Below are positions 52,464 through 60,338 of a stretch of 64,000 nucleotides of DNA, in pieces; positions within the stretch are counted from its first letter, which is position 1, and each line of letters begins with the position of its first letter. The translations under genes and the position numbers were made by a program. The notes below the pieces were generated by a model, which saw only the letters and a program-made list of their open reading frames with translations, searched no databases and was not told the DNA's origin. This DNA is from JAOABV01 sp039801465 (GTDB lineage: Bacteria; Hydrothermota; Tepidihabitantia; Tepidihabitantales; CAIPLT01), in NCBI GenBank assembly GCA_039801465.1, contig JBDRUT010000001.1:1-64000 (forward strand). Direction: 5' to 3'.

Positions 52464-52860
52464 GTCAAAAATTAAGTTTCTTATTGAGGCTAATTTTTTA
52501 TAAAAGACGGCGTTTATATTTTTGCAACCATTCCATCCCCTGATTTTTTCAACCAGTTCATCTATTTTCGAATAATTCAACCCGCCTCTGTTCACATCCC
52601 TGCCAACATCGCTGACTTTGCTTCTCATTTTGCCAATCACTTTGCCTATTTCTGTAACTTAAAATATAATTTTGCTCTTAACCAGGTCTGTCTGATTATC
52701 GTCGGTTTGCTCTTTGACAATTTGACAATCATAATCCGAAGGATACCATTGGGGGTAAATTGGATGTTGTTTTGGATGTCTTCTGTGGCAGAATAGACCT
52801 GAAATAAGTTGATATCGTTTTGCTCTATTCTATCTATGCTTAGCGGTTCAGGGTGTCATT
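52452..52860 (-). pseudogene. degraded coding remnant, two frames
   Basis: The minus strand has an open stretch without start from ~52860 to a TAG at 52646 (contains DINLFQVYSATEDIQNNIQF and KPTIIRQTWLRAKLYFKL), followed in another frame by 62 codons at 52640-52452 (VSDVGRDVNRGGLNYSKIDE, VEKIRGWNGCKN). Codon composition looks protein-like and the two pieces could be one gene with a frameshift. Family not recognised. Confidence 0.35.
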
Positions 52861-53151
52861 TGACTTACGATTATTTATCCATGAAAGCTCGAAAAAATCG
52901 TTTTCATTGATTGTGCCGATTAAGAGAATAATTACAACGATGGAAAATCAATGGTGTTATTGCTGATGTCGCTTAAGTATCTGCGCAATCGAGACTTTGT
53001 CGGAAATCTCGCCATTATCCCTTGACTTTCAAAATATTTGGTGTAATATTTATACACACAAGTATTGATTTTACATTGTGTTAATGTTGATTGATCAACT
53101 CGTCAGATAATTAGTAATATAAGATTATGGCTGTAGAATTCTATTTAATTA
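52861..53151. other. gene-free stretch before the tandem repeats
   Basis: About 290 bp with no ORF. Contains GTTGATTGATCAAC (a small imperfect palindrome, 53088-53101) and becomes very AT-rich towards the repeat array. Confidence 0.4.
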
Positions 53152-53556
53152 ATGTAAATGTGTTATAAAGACACATATTTGAATTATAGTAAGCGTTAAT
53201 TCTATGAAAATGTAAATGTGTTATAAAGACACATGTTTGAATTATAGTAAGTGTTAAATCTATGAAAATGTAAATGTGTTATAAAGACACATATTTGAAT
53301 TATAGTAAGCGTTAATTCTATGAAAATGTAAATGTGTTATAAAGACACATATTTGAATTAATAGTAAGCGTTAATTCTATGAAAATGTAAATGTGTTATA
53401 AAGACACATATTTGAATTAATAGTAAGCGTTAATTCTATGAAAATGTAAATGTGTTATAAAGACACATGTTTGAATTATAGTAAGCGTTAAATCTATGAA
53501 AATGTAAATGTGTTATAAAGACACATGTTTGAATTATAGTAAGCATTAACTCTATG
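53152..53556 (+). repeat. seven-unit 58-59 bp tandem repeat array
   Basis: Units start at 53152, 53210, 53268, 53326, 53385, 53444 and 53502. Each has the 19-bp hairpin ATGTGTTATAAAGACACAT (6-bp arms), then TTTGAATTATAGTAAGCGTT and AATTCTATGAAA, with a few point variants (ATATTTG/ATGTTTG, GCGTTAATT/GCGTTAAAT) and 1-bp length changes. The last unit's CTATG is the start codon of the M24 peptidase gene. Spacers are conserved, so it is not a CRISPR. Possible operator array, RNA hairpin array, or variable-number repeat. Confidence 0.95.
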
Positions 53557-54657
53557 CATAAGTTATCTACACTGACAGTCAATCTATATAAATCTCGGGT
53601 CTTTCAAGTAAAACAATATCTTTCTCGTATTAATCTTGATGCTTTTTTAGTTACTGATTTGGCTAATATACTTTATCTCGTGGGCTATACTGGTTCTAAT
53701 GGTATCTTGCTAATCAAAAAAAATAACGCCCGACCTATATTCTATACCGATTTTCGTTATAAAGAACAGGCGTATAATGAAGTCTATAATTGTAATATTA
53801 AGATTACCAATCGGATGCTATTTAGCAATTTTCCTGTGGAAGATTTAACTAATGTCAAAACCTGTGGTTTTGATGGCAATCATCTATCGTATGCTAATTA
53901 TCAAAGACTAAAACAGCAGTTTAAGGGTAAAGTCAAGTTAATTCCTATTGAAGATGCCTTTATTGAAGGACTTCGGTCAATTAAAAGTAAATTTGAATTA
54001 GAAAAAATTAAAAAAGCAGTGGCAACAACTGATAAAGTCTATGCGCATATTATAAATATGATTCGACCCAATATTACGGAAAAAGACCTGGCTAATGAGA
54101 TTGACTATCAGATAAAAAAACAAGCAGATCTATCATTTCCTACCATTGTTGCCTTTGCTGACCGAAGTGCTTTACCCCATGCTCAGCCAACTAACCGGAA
54201 ATTAAAAAAGGGCGATGTTGTGCTTTTTGACTTTGGTGCGCGTTTTGATTATTATTGTGCGGATATGACCCGCACAGTTGTTTTTGGAAAAGCAACTTCG
54301 GAGATAAAGAAAATATATGAAATCGTTTTAACCGCCCAAAAACGGGCTGAAGAAAATATTAAAGCAAATCAATATTGTGCTGACATTGATAAATCGGCTC
54401 GTGACCTGATACGAGAAAAAGGTTATGGAGACTATTTCGGTCATGGCTTAGGACATGGAGTTGGAATTTTGGTTCACGAAAAACCGGTGTTATCAGAAAA
54501 AAGCACCGAGCAATTAAAAGTTGGTCAGACGGTCACAGTTGAACCGGGCATCTATCTGCCGAATAAATTTGGTATTCGGATAGAAGATTTAGTCTTAGTT
54601 AAATCGGATTATGGTGAGATTTTAACCCATAGTCCGAAAGAATTAATTGAATTATGA
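53554..54657 (+). CDS. pepQ: Xaa-Pro aminopeptidase/dipeptidase (peptidase M24B)
   Basis: 367 aa. N-terminal creatinase-like domain (1-~130, DAFLVTDLANILYLVGYTGSNG) and pita-bread metal domain: LFDFGARFDYYCADMTRTVVFG (Asp ligands), GHGLGHGVGILVHEKP (His), VTVEPGIYLP (Glu) and GIRIEDLVLV (Glu). Cleaves X-Pro peptide bonds. Whether aminopeptidase P or prolidase is unsettled; the symbol is tentative. The ATG lies in the last unit of the tandem repeat array and there is no Shine-Dalgarno. Precedes efp, as in many bacteria. Confidence 0.92.
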   Translation: MHKLSTLTVNLYKSRVFQVKQYLSRINLDAFLVTDLANILYLVGYTGSNGILLIKKNNARPIFYTDFRYKEQAYNEVYNCNIKITNRMLFSNFPVEDLTNVKTCGFDGNHLSYANYQRLKQQFKGKVKLIPIEDAFIEGLRSIKSKFELEKIKKAVATTDKVYAHIINMIRPNITEKDLANEIDYQIKKQADLSFPTIVAFADRSALPHAQPTNRKLKKGDVVLFDFGARFDYYCADMTRTVVFGKATSEIKKIYEIVLTAQKRAEENIKANQYCADIDKSARDLIREKGYGDYFGHGLGHGVGILVHEKPVLSEKSTEQLKVGQTVTVEPGIYLPNKFGIRIEDLVLVKSDYGEILTHSPKELIEL

Positions 54658-54703
54658 TTATGGCTGAACCACAAGCCAAGCTTTATCAAAGGAAAGTAAT
54701 ATT

Positions 54704-55261
54704 ATGATTACACCTAATGATTTTCGAACCGGACTTTTAGTCCGTTATCGTGATGATATTTGGGAAATTGTCGAATATCAACGGGTAAAAATTGCCCAAC
54801 GCCGAGCATTTGTTCGAACTAAATTTCGCCATCTATTAACTGGTCGGGTTATTGAAGAGAATCTGTCTTCGGAAGAAAAACTGGAAGAACTTGAAGTGGA
54901 ACGGAGAAAATGCCAGTATCTTTATAATGACGGCGAACATTATCATTTTATGGAATTAGAACACTTTGACCAATTTGCGCTATCTAAAGAGATTCTGGGT
55001 GATAAGACGCTATATCTGACAGAAAATCTTGTCGTTGATGTTCTTTATATTGATGGCAAACCATTAACAATGGAAGTTCCCAATTTTGTTGAAATGACCG
55101 TAGTTGAAACTGAACCGGATTATAAAGGCGATACTGCAACCGGTAGTGGCAAACCAGCAAAATTAGAAACCGGTTTAATGCTCTCTGTTCCTTTCTTTAT
55201 TAAAGTGGGCGATAAGATTCGGATTGATACTCGAACTAATACTTATGTAGAACGCGTATAA
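54704..55261 (+). CDS. efp: elongation factor P
   Basis: 185 aa, GGAAAG before the ATG. Three beta-barrel domains: KOW-like domain I (NDFRTGLLVRYRDDIWEIVE), domain II (CQYLYNDGEHYHFMELEHFD), domain III (NFVEMTVVETEPDYKGDTA, SGKPAKLETGLMLSVP). It rescues ribosomes stalled at polyprolines. The tip loop of domain I reads VKIAQRRAFVRTK where E. coli has VKPGKGQAFARVK, so the modified Lys34 is replaced by Gln with Arg beside it. Modification enzymes (EpmA/EarP/YmfI) are not in the window. Confidence 0.95.
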   Translation: MITPNDFRTGLLVRYRDDIWEIVEYQRVKIAQRRAFVRTKFRHLLTGRVIEENLSSEEKLEELEVERRKCQYLYNDGEHYHFMELEHFDQFALSKEILGDKTLYLTENLVVDVLYIDGKPLTMEVPNFVEMTVVETEPDYKGDTATGSGKPAKLETGLMLSVPFFIKVGDKIRIDTRTNTYVERV

Positions 55262-55384
55262 AAATTGCCAACTGCAAAACTCTGAATGAAAGAGGTCTGA
55301 AAAAGTGGCATTAAAAACACTGAAGACACAGAAAAACAAGTGAAAAATCAGTGATTAGTTAGTGAAAAATAACTTTCGCAGATT

Positions 55385-56755
55385 ATGTTTAACAAGATTT
55401 TAATTGCTAATCGCGGTGAAATTGCTCTCCGAATCATCCGCACCTGTAAAGAACTGGGTATAAAAACAGTTCTGGTTTATTCTGAAGCCGATAAAGACTC
55501 TCTACCGGTTCAAATGAGTGATGAAACAATCTGTATTGGACCACCATCTGCGGAAAATAGTTATCTCAACATTCCCCGGATTCTTTCGGCTGCGGAAATT
55601 ACTGGTTGCGATGCAATTCACCCTGGTTATGGTTTCTTAGCCGAAAATCCTGATTTTGCTGAACAATGCGAAGCTTGTAATCTTCGTTTTATTGGTCCGA
55701 AATCTTCAACGATTCGGTTGATGGCAGATAAGATGCTTGCCCGAAAGAAAATGCAATCTGCCGGATTAAAAATTGTTCCCGGCTCGCAAGATGCAATTGA
55801 GTCTGTTAAACAAGCCCGACAAGTTGCTCATGACATTGGCTATCCGATTATCCTTAAAGCCTGTGCTGGTGGTGGTGGCAAGGGTATGCGGATTGTCCGA
55901 CAAGAACGCGACTTAGAAACTAATGTCCGATTAGCCCAGGCTGAAGCCAAAGCCAGTTTTAATGATGAAAGAATCTATATTGAAAAATTCTTTGATAATG
56001 CCCGACATATTGAAGTGCAGGTTTTGGCTGATGCTTATGGAAATGTCATCCATCTTTTTGAACGCGAATGCTCAATCCAAAGACGACATCAAAAACTTAT
56101 TGAAGAAACACCTTCTCCTTTATTAGATGAAACTTCTCGTTTACAAATCTGCGAAGATGCGGTAAAAGGCGCATCCGCAATCAATTACGAAAATGCCGGG
56201 ACGATGGAATTTCTTGTTGTTCCCAACTCAACTGATAGTCCAAATAATTTTGATTATTATTTTATGGAAATGAACACCCGAATTCAAGTTGAGCATCCGA
56301 TAACCGAAATCTTAACCGGGGTTGACATTGTCAAACAACAGATTCTTATTGCGGACAAAGAAAAGTTAGATTGCTCGCTCGTTTCTTTAAGAAATCCGAA
56401 TATCTATTGTCTTGAGTGTCGAATTAATGCCGAAGATGTGTCAAAAGATTTCCAACCCGTGCCCGGTAAAATTACCCAATTACAATTACCTGCAGGATTA
56501 GGTGTCAGAGTTGATTCTCATATTTATCTCGGATATACTGTTTCGCCCTATTACGATTCACTTCTATGTAAAATCATCGCTTGGGATATTTCCCGACTTG
56601 GTGCAATCAATCGAATGGAACGAGCATTAAAAGAAACAGTTATTGCCGGCATAAAGACAACAATACCATTTCATCTGAAAATCTTAAATCATCCTGAATT
56701 TCGTAAGGGAAATTTATCAACCGCTTTAGCCGAAAAACTAATGATAAATGAATAA
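55385..56755 (+). CDS. accC: acetyl-CoA carboxylase biotin carboxylase subunit
   Basis: 456 aa. Biotin-carboxylase N-domain (KILIANRGEIALRIIRTCKELG), ATP-grasp with KACAGGGGKGMRIV, ERECSIQRRHQKLIEE, catalytic MEMNTRIQVEHPITE, and C-terminal CRINAEDVSKDFQPVPGKI. Carboxylates biotin on AccB in fatty-acid synthesis. In many genomes efp-accB-accC are adjacent; here accB is absent between them, so the biotin carrier lies elsewhere. Could alternatively serve another biotin enzyme. Confidence 0.95.
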   Translation: MFNKILIANRGEIALRIIRTCKELGIKTVLVYSEADKDSLPVQMSDETICIGPPSAENSYLNIPRILSAAEITGCDAIHPGYGFLAENPDFAEQCEACNLRFIGPKSSTIRLMADKMLARKKMQSAGLKIVPGSQDAIESVKQARQVAHDIGYPIILKACAGGGGKGMRIVRQERDLETNVRLAQAEAKASFNDERIYIEKFFDNARHIEVQVLADAYGNVIHLFERECSIQRRHQKLIEETPSPLLDETSRLQICEDAVKGASAINYENAGTMEFLVVPNSTDSPNNFDYYFMEMNTRIQVEHPITEILTGVDIVKQQILIADKEKLDCSLVSLRNPNIYCLECRINAEDVSKDFQPVPGKITQLQLPAGLGVRVDSHIYLGYTVSPYYDSLLCKIIAWDISRLGAINRMERALKETVIAGIKTTIPFHLKILNHPEFRKGNLSTALAEKLMINE

Positions 56756-56760
56756 GGTTT

Positions 56761-56859
56761 AAAATGAAGAAACTAACCTGAACAGGAAAGCAAATAAGGA
56801 ATAGTTGTGAAAAGAAAATTAACCGTTGAGAGAAGAGGATTTTTCAATTATTATAAATG
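56761..56859 (+). repeat. copy of the rmuC-rpsP spacer with promoter
   Basis: This matches the reverse complement of 41413-41511: the rmuC end codons ATGAAGAAACTAACCTGA, AGGAATAGTTGTGAAAAG, AAAATTAAC, and the rpsP promoter. Here the boxes are TTGAGA (56826-56831) and TATTAT (56849-56854), 17 bp apart, 2 nt before the ATG at 56857. The start codon itself lies at the copied segment's edge (TATTATATATG becoming TATTATAAATG). Confidence 0.85.
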
Positions 56860-58698
56860 ACCTTACCAATTAATTCTCAAAAAGTTTCGGCATCGAAAAT
56901 TCTTGCTGAAACTTCAATTGAACCGCAACTGAAAAACGCTATTTTTCAAACTGACAAGGAGCTCTTAGATTACGCACACCGTATTACAACCAGTCGTATT
57001 TCTCCATACGAGAAATCGTCATCCGACATATATCCTTTATCTTTATTTACATCGCGATTGTGGCAATTTCCTCTTTATTTTGCTGATGATGTTCTGCTTC
57101 GTTATACAGAATTCGAATTTAAATCGCTGTCCCCTTTACAAAAACATTTGGAAATCATTCGCGCCCAAGCCGAAGCATTATTAATTCATCATAAATTAAA
57201 TTTTTGTGTGCTCTCTGATTTAGAATACAATCAAAATATCAGCAGAGCAATAGGAATTTTGCCTATGCATATTGAAGACCAATTAGATGAACTATTAACC
57301 TGTCCGGGTTTTCTAACTCCAGATGAACGACAAATTGATTATAATAATATCGACGCGCTAATAAATAATCTTGATATGCTCAAAAAAGAATTAGGCACAT
57401 CTTTAGAACTTATCTATGCAATGCTGCTCTTAAGCGGAATTAAATCTAACGACGAGTTTCTCTCTTATGGTCAAAAGACAGATATAATTTTGTCTCGGAT
57501 AACGAATCTTCCATTAGTCTCCGCACAATTAAAACACGCTCAAAGCACCAATGCCCTTGAGTCTCAATTAAACTTTCTTACGGTCTTACGGGAGCAAATC
57601 GCAGAATTGTTGCCAATGCGCCAACTGGACGAAACTAACTTTTTATTTATCAACTTATTAGACCAATTTGTCTGGGACAAAAATTGGGAACGAACCAAGC
57701 CGATACGCGCAACAAAAGATGTCTTTGCCGTCTTTGATGCTATTCTCCTTACTCATTATGGATTTACGGTCTATTTAGTCATCTCGGAAAAAAATGAATA
57801 TTATTTAGAGATTGTCTTTCCTTCTTTAAGTGTCTGGTGGCATATTCCGAATTATCGAGGAAAATCGACATCCGAGATTTCTCCAATTTCGTTTGTTTCA
57901 CCAACAGTAAAATATCATTATGACTACCGCTTTTTGATTGCCAAAATTATGGCTAATATTGCAGATGTATATACTCAGATTGGTCGAGAACTTGACATAC
58001 CGCTAAGAATGTATCGCAGTGTAGTAAAACTATATCCGGATTATCCTGATTTTCTTCACAAATTAGTTCAACTCTATATTAGAACCGGGCAGGTTCATTT
58101 AGCAGTACCTCAGATTAAAACCTTGGTTGAACTCTATTCTAATTCTGCTGATATAAACCATTTATTAGGTATTACTTATTGCTTACTTAAAGATTATGAT
58201 AATGCAATATTCTTCTTGGAAAAAGCAGTGTCATTAAGACCTGACCTGATTGATGCTTACAACAATCTGGCAAATTGTTATTATCAAAACGGAAACTTAA
58301 ATCAAGCTCAAAAAATCTATACTCGGCTTTTAACCCTACAACCTGATTATTTTGAAGGTGTTTTCGGATTAGGCAATGTCTATTTTCAATTAAAGCAGTA
58401 TGCACAAGCCCTACGCTACTTTGAAAAATGCTTAAGAATTATAATGCAACATAAAGAAGAATCCCAAGAGAAACAATCACAAATGCTTCGAACTTTATAT
58501 AATCTTGCTCAAACTTATTATGAATTAGGTAAAATCGAAAATAGTATTAAAACTTATAAAGAACTATTAAAATTAAATCCAGACCATGCATCGGCTTGGT
58601 ATAATTTAGGTATCATTTACCGCAATCAAGGCGATACCAAACAAGCCATCAAATGCATTACCCAAGCAATTCAATTAAATCCGAATCTAATGAGATAA
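56857..58698 (+). CDS. TPR protein with unrecognised N-terminal domain
   Basis: 613 aa. Residues 1-~370 form an alpha-rich then mixed domain I cannot name (FTSRLWQFPLYFADDVLLRY; FLFINLLDQFVW; HYGFTVYLVISEKNEYYLEI), faintly like transglutaminase-related SirB1 domains but without a visible Cys-His-Asp set. About 375-613 carries at least six TPRs (DYDNAIFFLEKAVSLRPD, NQAQKIYTRLLTLQPDYFEG, QGDTKQAIKCITQAIQLNPN). No signal peptide, so cytoplasmic. The start is uncertain because the promoter copied from rpsP sits 2 nt upstream; no other early ATG exists. First of three unknown genes. Confidence 0.7.
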   Translation: MTLPINSQKVSASKILAETSIEPQLKNAIFQTDKELLDYAHRITTSRISPYEKSSSDIYPLSLFTSRLWQFPLYFADDVLLRYTEFEFKSLSPLQKHLEIIRAQAEALLIHHKLNFCVLSDLEYNQNISRAIGILPMHIEDQLDELLTCPGFLTPDERQIDYNNIDALINNLDMLKKELGTSLELIYAMLLLSGIKSNDEFLSYGQKTDIILSRITNLPLVSAQLKHAQSTNALESQLNFLTVLREQIAELLPMRQLDETNFLFINLLDQFVWDKNWERTKPIRATKDVFAVFDAILLTHYGFTVYLVISEKNEYYLEIVFPSLSVWWHIPNYRGKSTSEISPISFVSPTVKYHYDYRFLIAKIMANIADVYTQIGRELDIPLRMYRSVVKLYPDYPDFLHKLVQLYIRTGQVHLAVPQIKTLVELYSNSADINHLLGITYCLLKDYDNAIFFLEKAVSLRPDLIDAYNNLANCYYQNGNLNQAQKIYTRLLTLQPDYFEGVFGLGNVYFQLKQYAQALRYFEKCLRIIMQHKEESQEKQSQMLRTLYNLAQTYYELGKIENSIKTYKELLKLNPDHASAWYNLGIIYRNQGDTKQAIKCITQAIQLNPNLMR

Positions 58699-58742
58699 GG
58701 TCTTTTATGCGATAATGCCTAATCACTAAAATATCTGTTAAT

Positions 58743-59624
58743 ATGTCATTACGCGATTTTTTCAAGAAAACTTTACTGTCTTCTAAGACACAAAAATCAA
58801 CCGCGTCGAGCCCAAAGGCGTTTCATCATCACTTTGCACCAGATTATAAAATCCATTATCGCGCTTATGACACATCTTCACCCAACCGGTTATCAGTTGA
58901 GATTCTGAGTGGTCCTTTACAAAATACAAGATTTGAATTAGAACAAGAAATAACCGACTGCAAAATGTCACTCTTTTTGAAAACTCAAGAAGAACCAGTT
59001 GCCCGTTCGATAATTGACCGGAACCCTCGAAATGGTGAGATAATTTATTGGGATGTAATGGTAGCCCCCAAATATCGGATGAAAGGTTTAGCATCTTTCA
59101 TGGCAAAATATATGCTTCGGGAGCTGCTACTTCTTCAGAAAAAGATTAAGTTTATGATTAGAATGATAAGAATCTTTCAACCAACGGATACGACGATAAA
59201 ACTGCAGAATTTAGGAATATGTGTAATTGCCCATCGTTTAGGTCTTACCTGTGAATTCGATTTACCGAAATTGCTCAACCCACTAAATATTGTCAAAGTT
59301 GAAGTTATCCCTCCGGAAACTGATGCTTCACAACCTGAAGTTGTACTTCCACCGTGTTATAAAATCGACTTACGGTCATATCCCTATGTTCTCATCGGAT
59401 TTATTATCGACCCTGAGACTAAAAAACCAATTACAAATTATGCCTCTTATCTCCAAATCAAACACAAGCCTGAAGTTCTTGAAGAATGGATTAGAACTAA
59501 AGCAATCGTAATTGGAAATGGTAACTATTTATTAAAAAAAGACGGTTTCAATGATTTTGTGAAATGTCTTGCCCAAGACGACTATGAAGCAGAAATTTTC
59601 CGTAAAAAACTCCAAAGTTACTAA
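58743..59624 (+). CDS. putative GNAT-fold acyltransferase-like protein
   Basis: 293 aa, 44 nt after the TPR gene. Residues ~85-125 (NGEIIYWDVMVAPKYRMKGL, then ASFMAKYMLREL) resemble GNAT motif A, with an R-x-x-G-x-A-like acetyl-CoA loop (YRMKGLAS). The remainder (ILSGPLQNTRFELEQE; CYKIDLRSYPYVLIGF) is unassigned. It begins with a Lys/Ser-rich 30-aa tail. No Shine-Dalgarno visible. Acyl-CoA use is inferred from one motif only. Confidence 0.6.
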   Translation: MSLRDFFKKTLLSSKTQKSTASSPKAFHHHFAPDYKIHYRAYDTSSPNRLSVEILSGPLQNTRFELEQEITDCKMSLFLKTQEEPVARSIIDRNPRNGEIIYWDVMVAPKYRMKGLASFMAKYMLRELLLLQKKIKFMIRMIRIFQPTDTTIKLQNLGICVIAHRLGLTCEFDLPKLLNPLNIVKVEVIPPETDASQPEVVLPPCYKIDLRSYPYVLIGFIIDPETKKPITNYASYLQIKHKPEVLEEWIRTKAIVIGNGNYLLKKDGFNDFVKCLAQDDYEAEIFRKKLQSY

Positions 59625-59642
59625 TTAGCAAATTGCTAAACT

Positions 59643-60299
59643 ATGCTAACCGGATTACGTATTGAAAAAAACTGGTATCTTGTCATTGACCAGGATATTC
59701 TAAATCCCCGGATTGGCTGTGGCTTGATTCTAACAAAAATACCTCGATATCATAATATCAGCGAAATGTTTCGAAAAGCACTTAATGTATATGGAATAAA
59801 AACACTTTATGCTGACAAGACTTGCCAATTACTCTTAGAAAAAGACACGACAATCAAAGAATTCTGCCACAACGCATTATCTGGTGTTCCCTTGCATAAT
59901 AATTTACAAAAAGTGTTTAGCCCTAAACAGATATTTCTTCTTATTGACCAAACTAAAGAAACTGGTTGGTTTTTAGCCGAAGCCGAAAATCGCTTGCCCT
60001 TTTTAAATTACTACAAAGATGTTGTTCCGGTCTTAATGAAAAAATTCGGAATTCTGCTTAGCGGTTCAATTCAAAGACTGCTTCCTTTAGGTTGGCAAAA
60101 TCTTTATGATGTCTTTGATGAAGATTTTATTAAAAATCACCCAGAAATTAAAAGTATTGAAGTCTTATCGGTTTTGACTGATACCCGTTTTCGCTATCCG
60201 GTTTTAAGCATCGGAATAAACTTATTAAATATAAAACCCGCTGATACCGTTAGAGAAAAAGTGCTTGAAGTATTAAAACCGCCATACCAGTTCAAGTAA
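59643..60299 (+). CDS. protein of unknown function in TPR-GNAT-nnr operon
   Basis: 218 aa, 18 nt after the GNAT-like gene. No recognised motif. Soluble, mixed alpha/beta; visible stretches include DQDILNPRIGCGLILTK, GVPLHNNLQKVFSPKQIFLL and LLPLGWQNLYDVFDEDF. Conserved spacing with neighbours and normal codon use suggest a true gene. It may act together with the two preceding proteins. Confidence 0.6.
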   Translation: MLTGLRIEKNWYLVIDQDILNPRIGCGLILTKIPRYHNISEMFRKALNVYGIKTLYADKTCQLLLEKDTTIKEFCHNALSGVPLHNNLQKVFSPKQIFLLIDQTKETGWFLAEAENRLPFLNYYKDVVPVLMKKFGILLSGSIQRLLPLGWQNLYDVFDEDFIKNHPEIKSIEVLSVLTDTRFRYPVLSIGINLLNIKPADTVREKVLEVLKPPYQFK

Positions 60300-60338
60300 A
60301 GATGCTTTCATGGACAAAATCGCTCAACAAGGTTGATT

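Noticed and set aside
53152..53556. CRISPR array
   Set aside because: The whole 58-59 bp unit is conserved; there are no variable spacers and no cas genes.
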